Positions 1 through 4,650 of a DNA stretch of 11,299 nucleotides are shown here, in pieces. The notes under the pieces were generated by a model that was given only the letters and a program-made list of their open reading frames with translations, was not told the origin of the DNA and did not search any database. Position 1 is the stretch's first letter, and every line of letters starts with the position of its first letter. The translations under genes were made by a program, and so were the position numbers. This DNA is from Vicinamibacteria bacterium (GTDB taxonomy: Bacteria > Acidobacteriota > Vicinamibacteria > Vicinamibacterales > 2-12-FULL-66-21): positions 1 through 11,299 of the forward strand of contig JAICSD010000102.1 in the NCBI GenBank assembly GCA_025937075.1, in the 5' to 3' direction.

Positions 1-163
1 CATTGACGATGGCGTCTCGAAGCGCGTGACGCTCACCAAAGGGCTGAATACGATACGCACCGCCGTGATCAACGCCGGCGGTGCGACGGATTTCTGCGCG
101 CGCTTTCTCGATGCGAACGACAATCCACTGAAAGGGATTCGCGTCAGACTAGGTTCCGAGTAG
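1..163 (+). CDS. C-terminal end of an unrecognised, probably secreted protein (5' truncated)
   Basis: The frame starting at base 2 is open from the window edge to a TAG at 161-163 and encodes the last 53 residues of a protein. The readable segment includes TLTKGLNTIRTAVINAGG, then FCARFLDANDNPLKGIRVRL near the end. A 'K-G-x-N-x-h-x-x-x-V-x-N-x-G-G-x-x-x-F-x-x-R-h-x-D' pattern with a closing 'PL-G-h-x-h' is typical of the last strands of beta-sandwich carbohydrate-binding or PA14-like domains that end many secreted glycosidases and planctomycete/acidobacterial extracellular proteins. That resemblance is from memory of family patterns and is the only functional hint. The gene runs toward the ssrA gene and ends 115 bp before the tmRNA 3' end. 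The enzyme or binding function cannot be named from this fragment. Confidence 0.7.
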   Translation, partial: IDDGVSKRVTLTKGLNTIRTAVINAGGATDFCARFLDANDNPLKGIRVRLGSE

Positions 164-168
164 ATCGC

Positions 169-271
169 TCAGTTCAACTGAATGGGGAACGGCCCGATAA
201 AACGCGCCAGTCTTGCTGATGACGGCCGTGGAGGCCCCGGGAGCGGCGCGCCAACTGATTGAATCAGTTGG
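169..271. repeat. Intergenic inverted hexamers and partial copy of the ssrA 3' end
   Basis: Between the partial gene and ssrA there are two palindromes built from the same hexamer. TCAGTT-C-AACTGA lies at 169-181, and CCAACTGA-TTGAA-TCAGTTGG at 251-271, in the opposite arm order. Between them, 228-243 (GTGGAGGCCCCGGGAG) matches 15 of 16 bases of 281-296 (GTGGAGGCGCCGGGAG), which is the acceptor and T-arm end of the tmRNA. The copy is 53 bp away and in the same orientation. The ssrA 3' end is a classic integration target for phages and islands, so this could be a decayed attachment-site duplication. It could equally be a local tandem duplication or chance in GC-rich DNA. No integrase gene is in the window. 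Confidence 0.5.
251..271 (-). terminator. Hairpin just downstream of ssrA, candidate terminator or 3' processing signal
   Basis: An 8-bp perfect stem (CCAACTGA / TCAGTTGG) with a 5-nt loop begins 8 nt past the tmRNA CCA end on the minus strand. The outer bases of the loop can also pair, so the symmetry extends over 21 bp. It is not followed by a T-run on either strand, so it does not meet the usual intrinsic-terminator pattern. It could terminate inefficiently, act from both sides between the convergent genes, or block 3' exonucleases before tmRNA maturation. Confidence 0.3.
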
Positions 272-278
272 ACTAAGG

Positions 279-631
279 TGGTGGAGGCGCCGGGAGTTGC
301 ACCCGGGTCCGAAAATACATCCTCGCAGGAATCTACGATGCGTAGCCGCGTCTGAAGTGTCGCTCCCGGCGTGAAGGCGCGGCCAGAACCGCCGGAAGCC
401 AGCCCCGGAAAATCTCGCCGGCGCCGTCCGGGACGGCCAGCATCGGCCAGCCTGCTGAAATGACATCCGTTCCCCACCCGCAGGCTGATGAGGACGGACG
501 CTCACAGGTTTTTACGCTGCGAGAGCGAGCTGCGTATCCGCAGTTAGGTTTTGTTCCATCTTTTAACGAGGGTGATGGTCCTCGGCACGCATCCTGCGAA
601 ACCGTACCTCCGTCGAAGCTGGTTCGCCCCC
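279..631 (-). ncRNA. ssrA: Transfer-messenger RNA (tmRNA), one-piece form
   Basis: This 353-nt RNA rescues stalled ribosomes with SmpB by acting first as alanyl-tRNA and then as a short mRNA for a degradation tag. The 5' end GGGGGCG (631-625) pairs with CGCCTCC (289-283) to form a 7-bp acceptor stem with one G-U pair, followed by A and an encoded CCA (282-279). The 5' domain carries the conserved CTTCGACGGAGG-like block. The T-arm is CCGGG-TGCAACT-CCCGG, with TTTCGGAC before it as in other tmRNAs. Helix H2 is supported by TCGCAGGA (599-592) pairing with TCCTGCGA (330-323). Pseudoknot PK1 is legible: CGAGG (584-580) pairs with CCTCG (571-567), and CCATC (578-574) with GATGG (560-556). Further hairpins include CAGCCTGC/GCAGGCTG (487-480 with 454-447). 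The T-loop reads TGCAACT rather than TTCAACT, a small oddity. Confidence 0.97.
512..541 (-). other. tmRNA tag reading frame (ADTQLALAA-stop)
   Basis: Inside ssrA, the resume codon GCG at 541-539 opens a nine-residue frame, Ala-Asp-Thr-Gln-Leu-Ala-Leu-Ala-Ala, closed by TAA at 514-512. The hydrophobic ALAA end is the determinant recognised by ClpXP-type proteases, as known from other tags. The frame sits directly after pseudoknot PK1 and is preceded by AACCTAACT, similar to the A-rich segment before the resume codon in other tmRNAs. The second residue is Asp where most tags have Asn. The exact resume codon is inferred from position and tag-family resemblance. Confidence 0.88.
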
Positions 632-645
632 ATACGGGCACGTCT

Positions 646-695
646 GCATGACGCGCCACCCGGCGTGTCATGCGGGACACACCTAAAGGTGTTCC
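646..695. promoter_or_regulatory. Hairpin and quasi-palindrome in the ssrA leader
   Basis: GCATGACGCGCC (646-657) and GGCGTGTCATGC (662-673) form a 12-bp stem with one G-U pair and the loop ACCC when read as plus-strand RNA. Read as the minus-strand ssrA leader, one position becomes an A-C mismatch. Next to it, around 673-695, GGGACACACCT and AGGTGTTCCC form a bulged inverted repeat. Both lie between the ssrA promoter and the mature 5' end. No T-run follows on either strand, so a terminator is not supported. They may be leader structures for 5' processing or operator DNA for the divergent operon. Confidence 0.3.
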
Positions 696-714
696 CTTCA
701 TGAGCCGAACTCTC

Positions 715-743
715 ATTGTACGCCCTTCCGAAAATCTGGTCAA
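715..743 (-). promoter_or_regulatory. Sigma-70-type promoter of ssrA
   Basis: On the minus strand, TTGACC (743-738) and TACAAT (720-715) are separated by exactly 17 bp, matching the consensus at 5 of 6 positions in each box. Transcription would begin near 708, giving a precursor leader of about 77 nt before the mature 5' end at 631, to be removed by RNase P. A strong constitutive promoter suits an abundant stable RNA. It lies in the same intergenic stretch that drives the divergent gene beginning at 771. Confidence 0.72.
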
Positions 744-770
744 ACTACTGGTTACCTTGGAGTTGCCGTC

Positions 771-2348
771 TTGACTTGGCTGATCCGCAACCCCGATAAT
801 GCCTCTGGGATGCCCCCCGAACAACCCAGGAATCCGCTCGAAGCGCTCCAGGCGGAGCTGCGCAGCGCGCTCGACACGCATTTGACGGGTCTATCCCAAC
901 ACTATGAAGAAGCGCTCGCCGCCGCGCGCCGCGACGCGGCCGAAGCGGCGGAGCGCGCCCAGAACGAGCGGATCGAACAAGCACGCGCCGAGTGGGCGCA
1001 GAAGCTGGACGCCGAACTGTCGGCGGCTCGCGCCGAAGCCGATCGACGCCTCGCCGCGGACATCGCGAAGACGCGCATGGAGGCGGAGCAGCAGGCAGCC
1101 GAATCGTTGACGCACGTGCGCGCGGAGCTCGAGGCGTCGCTCGCGTCCGAGCGCCAGCGGGCGGAAGAGGCGCGCCGCGAGCTGCAGGACGCACAGGCGC
1201 GCGCGCACGACGAGCTTCAGCGCGTCGCGGACGAAAAGACGCACGCCGACCGCGCGCGCGCCGACGTCGAGGCGAAGTGGCAGCAGGCGGACGCCGATCA
1301 TCAGCGCGTCGGCCGCGATCTGGATGAGATGCGCAAGACGCTCGCATCGCTCCAGGAGGAGAGACAGCGAGTCGAGTCGGAGCGGGAAGGAGAGCGCCGG
1401 CGCTCGATCGGCGAGATCGAACAGGCGAAGCGCGACGCCGCCGCACAGCTCCAGCAGGCGCGCGATCAAGCGAAGGCGCAGCTCGACGAGGTCCGCCGGC
1501 ACGCCGTGGAAGAAATCGAGGAAGCGCGCCGGGAGGCGCGCGAGGAGGGCCGGCGCCTCGCCGAAGCAGCGGTCCCTCCGCAACCCGCAACGCCTGCGGC
1601 TCCAGCGCTGGATCGTCTGCTCACCGCCGTTCGTGAGATCGACGCGTCGCGCACGCTCTCCGACGCGCTGGGCGCGCTGCTGCAGCAGGCGTCGTCTTTT
1701 GCGCCGCGCGGAGCGATCTTCCTCATCAACGGCGATCGTCTTCGGTCATGGAAGACGAGGGGATTCCCGCAGCTCGATGCACAGCCGTTCGAATCTGCGA
1801 TCGCCGGATCGGGTCTGCTCGCGAAGGCGCTGCAGACCGGCGAGGTGGTGTGCTCCGGCCCTTCGCAGCCGCCGCCGACGTTTGCCGCCGTCCCGCTGGG
1901 CGGCCTCGCCCTCGCGATTCCGATCATCGTCGGCGGCAGGACGGTTGCCCTCTTGTACGCCGACAATGTCGGCGCACGCGACGAATCGGAATGCTGGCAG
2001 GACACGATCGAATTGATCGCGCGCCATACATCGTCTGTGCTCGCGCTGCTGACCGCGCTCAGAACCGTGCAGACGCTTGGCGCGTCGAACGGCGACGCCG
2101 ACGAGCAGAGCGCGCGCCGCTATGCGAAGCTGCTCGTCTCCGAAATCAAGCTGTACAACGAAGCGGCCGTGAAGGCGGGACGCGAGCGGCGCGATCTGCT
2201 CTCGCGGCTGCGCCCCGAGATCGATCGCGCGCGCCGCCTCTACGAGGAGCGCGTGCCCGCGATGGCGGGAGCCCGGAGCCAGTACTTCCACCAGGAGCTG
2301 GTGCAGACGCTCGCGGACGGCGATCCCGGACTGCTCGGGACTCCGTAG
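771..2348 (+). CDS. Coiled-coil and GAF-domain protein with a conserved helical C-terminal module
   Basis: This 525-residue protein has no signal peptide and is probably cytosolic. Residues about 24-265 are a long charged Ala/Glu/Arg/Gln-rich coiled coil. A Pro/Ala linker at 269-279 leads to a GAF-like domain at about 282-432, with strands such as RGAIFLIN and ALAIPIIVGGRTVALLYADN. A helical tail at about 446-518 follows, containing ARRYAKLLVSEIKLYNEA, LYEERVP and YFHQELVQTLADGD. I recall this tail in acidobacterial proteins of unknown function; it has no assigned role. GAF domains bind small ligands or mediate dimerisation, but no ligand residue can be named here. The start is TTG at 771, supported by GGAG at 759-762 eight bases upstream; the in-frame ATG at 810 is the alternative. 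The stop abuts the ATG of the next gene, so it heads a tight operon and may sense or scaffold for the envelope enzymes downstream. That role is inference. Confidence 0.85.
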   Translation: MTWLIRNPDNASGMPPEQPRNPLEALQAELRSALDTHLTGLSQHYEEALAAARRDAAEAAERAQNERIEQARAEWAQKLDAELSAARAEADRRLAADIAKTRMEAEQQAAESLTHVRAELEASLASERQRAEEARRELQDAQARAHDELQRVADEKTHADRARADVEAKWQQADADHQRVGRDLDEMRKTLASLQEERQRVESEREGERRRSIGEIEQAKRDAAAQLQQARDQAKAQLDEVRRHAVEEIEEARREAREEGRRLAEAAVPPQPATPAAPALDRLLTAVREIDASRTLSDALGALLQQASSFAPRGAIFLINGDRLRSWKTRGFPQLDAQPFESAIAGSGLLAKALQTGEVVCSGPSQPPPTFAAVPLGGLALAIPIIVGGRTVALLYADNVGARDESECWQDTIELIARHTSSVLALLTALRTVQTLGASNGDADEQSARRYAKLLVSEIKLYNEAAVKAGRERRDLLSRLRPEIDRARRLYEERVPAMAGARSQYFHQELVQTLADGDPGLLGTP

Positions 2349-4646
2349 ATGCCGTCCTTCGCACGCCGGCTGCGCACGCTCGTCGGCCTCGTCGCCGGGT
2401 GCGCGGCGTGGTTCGTCGCACCCGCGCTGGGGCCGGCCCGTGCGCAGACCCCGGCACCGCCGCAGGACAAGGACACGCTCCAGCCGACGCGGCACGCACC
2501 CGTTCCTCAGGCGCTCGAAGAATTCTGGCTCGTCCCCTCGAGCCGTGAGCGGACGTCGCTCGCGCGCGACGCCGCGGGTCTGGCCGCCGCGGCGAAAGCC
2601 TACGCGGCCGGGAACTACGCGGCCGCGCTGACGGCCGCGCAGAAGGCGCCGCAGGATGGCGCGCTGGGCGCGTACGCCGCTTTCTACGCAGCGCTCTCTC
2701 ATCTTCGTTTGAGTCAGGGCCCCGAAGCGGAGCGCGGGTTCGATACCGTGCTGAATCGCAAGCCGGAGGGCTACCTCACGATCGGAGCGCTGCTGGGCAA
2801 AGGAGAAGCGGCGGAGGTTCGCGGCGATCAGGCGACGGCGGCAGATGTCTACGAACGGCTCGGATCGCTGAAGACGCCGTCGCCGGAGGATGCGCTGCTT
2901 CGCCTTGGCCGGTCGGCGCTCGCGGCGGGCGATCGACGCCGGTCAGCGGCGGCGTTTCTGCGCGTCTACTACGAGTTCCCGTTGAGCGATGCCGCAACGA
3001 GCGCCGCCGACGCGCTCGGATCGCTGCAGGATCAAAGTGTTCGCGGGACCTACAAGGCCGACCTCGGCCGCGCGCTGATTCTCTTCGGCGCCAAGCGCTA
3101 CGCCGATGCGCGCAGCGCGTTTCAGGATCTCCAGAAGCAGGCGACCGGCGACGATCGCGAGGTGGTCGATCTTCGGGTAGCCGAGAGCGACTACTTCCTG
3201 AAGCGCTACGCGGCGGCGCGCGATGCCTTGCAGCCGTACCTGGATCGTGCATCGCGCCGCGCGGAGGCGCGCTTCTTCTACTCGAGCGCGATCCGCGAAC
3301 TCGGCGACGAGGAGCAGTACGCGGCTCTCGTCCGCGCCATCGTCAACGACTTTCCCGACAGCAGCTGGGCCGAAGAAGCCCTCAACAATCTCGGCACCTA
3401 CTTCATCCTCAGCAATCAGGACGAGCGCGCCGTCGAAACGTTCAAGGAAGCGTACGAGAAATTCCCGCGTGGATTGCACGCGGAGCGATCCGCCTGGAAA
3501 TACGGATGGTCGTGCTACCGGACCGGCGATTACGGCGAAACCGTCCGTGTCTTCGAGAACGCCGCGACGGCGTTTCCGCGCTCGGACTACCGGCCGTCCT
3601 TTTTGTATTGGGCGGCGCGCGCGCACGCCAGGCTGGGTGACCGCGCCGGGGCCGACTCGCGCATGCGGCTGGTCTACACGGATTACATGAACTCCTATTA
3701 CGGACGGCTCGCAGGCAGGCAGTTGCAGCACGCGGCCGTGCGCAACGCCGCGATTGAGGACGTCGACATCGTTCCGGCGTCTGTCCACGTGCAGGATCCC
3801 GCGCCCGCCGATCTGCCGCCCACGGCGCCCCTCATCCGCACGCTGCTCGCCGCAGGCCTCTTTGACGATGGATTGAACGAGTTGAGATATGCGCAGCGGG
3901 CGTGGGGCACGTCGCCGGCGATCGAGGCGACGATCGCCTGGGTCTACCACGAGAAGGGAGATCTGCGGCGCGCGATCACGATCATGCGGCGCGCGTACCC
4001 GCAGCACATGGCCGCCGGCGGCGAAGAGCTGCCGAACGAGATCCTTCAGGTGATCTTCCCGCTGACCTACTGGACGGCGATCAAGCGGAACGCGTCCGCG
4101 CGTAGCCTCGATCCATATCTCGTCGCGGCGCTGATCGCGCAGGAGTCGACGTTCGATCCCGATGCCCATTCGTCGGCGAACGCGTGGGGGCTCATGCAGC
4201 TCGTGCCGTCGACGGGACGCCGGCTCGCGGCGTCGCTCGGCATCCGCCGCTTCAACACGAAGCTCCTGACGAATGCCGATCTCAACATCCGTCTCGGCAC
4301 GCTGTACTTCGCGCGGCTCGTGGAGCAGTTCGGCGGCACGTATTACGCGCTCGCCAGCTACAACGCAGGCGAGAGCCGGGTCGTCCGATGGAAAGCCGAT
4401 CGGCCGTCGCTCGACGAGGACGAATTCATCGACGACATTCCCTTCCCGGAGACACAGAATTACGTGAAGCGGATTCTGGGTACGGCGGAGGACTATCGCC
4501 GGCTCTACGGAGAAGCCGGCGGTCAGGCGACGCCGGTGATCAAGGCCGCGGCGACGTCGAATGCGCACAAGGCCCAGCCGGCGAAGAAGACCCCCGTGAA
4601 GAAGGCGCCGCCGCCGAAGAAGAAGAAGAAGACTCGGAAGCCGTGA
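2349..4646 (+). CDS. TPR-rich Slt-type lytic transglycosylase
   Basis: This 765-residue exported enzyme should cleave the MurNAc-GlcNAc bond of peptidoglycan with formation of 1,6-anhydro-MurNAc. The N-terminus has Arg-rich and hydrophobic regions and fits signal peptidase I cleavage after ARA (residue 32), although V-A-G-C at 15-18 also fits a lipobox. Residues about 75-470 are helical TPR-like repeats as in Slt70 superhelices, including NNLGTYFILSNQDERAVETF and YWAARAHARLGDRAGA. The catalytic SLT domain is at about 585-715: AQESTFDP with catalytic Glu599, AWGLMQLVPSTG, and SYNAG at 670-674. This order and spacing is standard for family 1 enzymes, and all key motifs are intact. The tail (about 735-765) is Lys/Pro-rich and ends in KKKKKTRKP. 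The ATG directly follows the previous stop (TAGATG), implying translational coupling; the next gene begins 4 bp after the stop. Confidence 0.95.
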   Translation: MPSFARRLRTLVGLVAGCAAWFVAPALGPARAQTPAPPQDKDTLQPTRHAPVPQALEEFWLVPSSRERTSLARDAAGLAAAAKAYAAGNYAAALTAAQKAPQDGALGAYAAFYAALSHLRLSQGPEAERGFDTVLNRKPEGYLTIGALLGKGEAAEVRGDQATAADVYERLGSLKTPSPEDALLRLGRSALAAGDRRRSAAAFLRVYYEFPLSDAATSAADALGSLQDQSVRGTYKADLGRALILFGAKRYADARSAFQDLQKQATGDDREVVDLRVAESDYFLKRYAAARDALQPYLDRASRRAEARFFYSSAIRELGDEEQYAALVRAIVNDFPDSSWAEEALNNLGTYFILSNQDERAVETFKEAYEKFPRGLHAERSAWKYGWSCYRTGDYGETVRVFENAATAFPRSDYRPSFLYWAARAHARLGDRAGADSRMRLVYTDYMNSYYGRLAGRQLQHAAVRNAAIEDVDIVPASVHVQDPAPADLPPTAPLIRTLLAAGLFDDGLNELRYAQRAWGTSPAIEATIAWVYHEKGDLRRAITIMRRAYPQHMAAGGEELPNEILQVIFPLTYWTAIKRNASARSLDPYLVAALIAQESTFDPDAHSSANAWGLMQLVPSTGRRLAASLGIRRFNTKLLTNADLNIRLGTLYFARLVEQFGGTYYALASYNAGESRVVRWKADRPSLDEDEFIDDIPFPETQNYVKRILGTAEDYRRLYGEAGGQATPVIKAAATSNAHKAQPAKKTPVKKAPPPKKKKKTRKP
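4616..4632 (+). repeat. GAA/AAG trinucleotide run near the 3' end of the lytic transglycosylase gene
   Basis: Seventeen bases of uninterrupted GAA repeat encode part of the Lys5 run of the basic tail, directly after three Pro codons. Gain or loss of whole units would only change the Lys count. The run ends 11 bases before the stop codon. Confidence 0.8.
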
Positions 4647-4650
4647 CGGC

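Noticed and set aside
646..673. The 12-bp hairpin as an intrinsic terminator
   Set aside because: No T-run follows on either strand, and on the minus strand it lies inside the ssrA leader, where termination would abolish tmRNA.
333..881. A 182-codon minus-strand frame and other small frames around 149-651
   Set aside because: These overlap the ssrA gene, which is supported by compensatory pairing and conserved ends; the frames have no protein features.
745..1590. Long minus-strand frames opposite the coiled-coil region
   Set aside because: They are Arg/Ala/Pro-rich by-products of repetitive GAG/GCG-type codons on the plus strand and have no ribosome site or domain.
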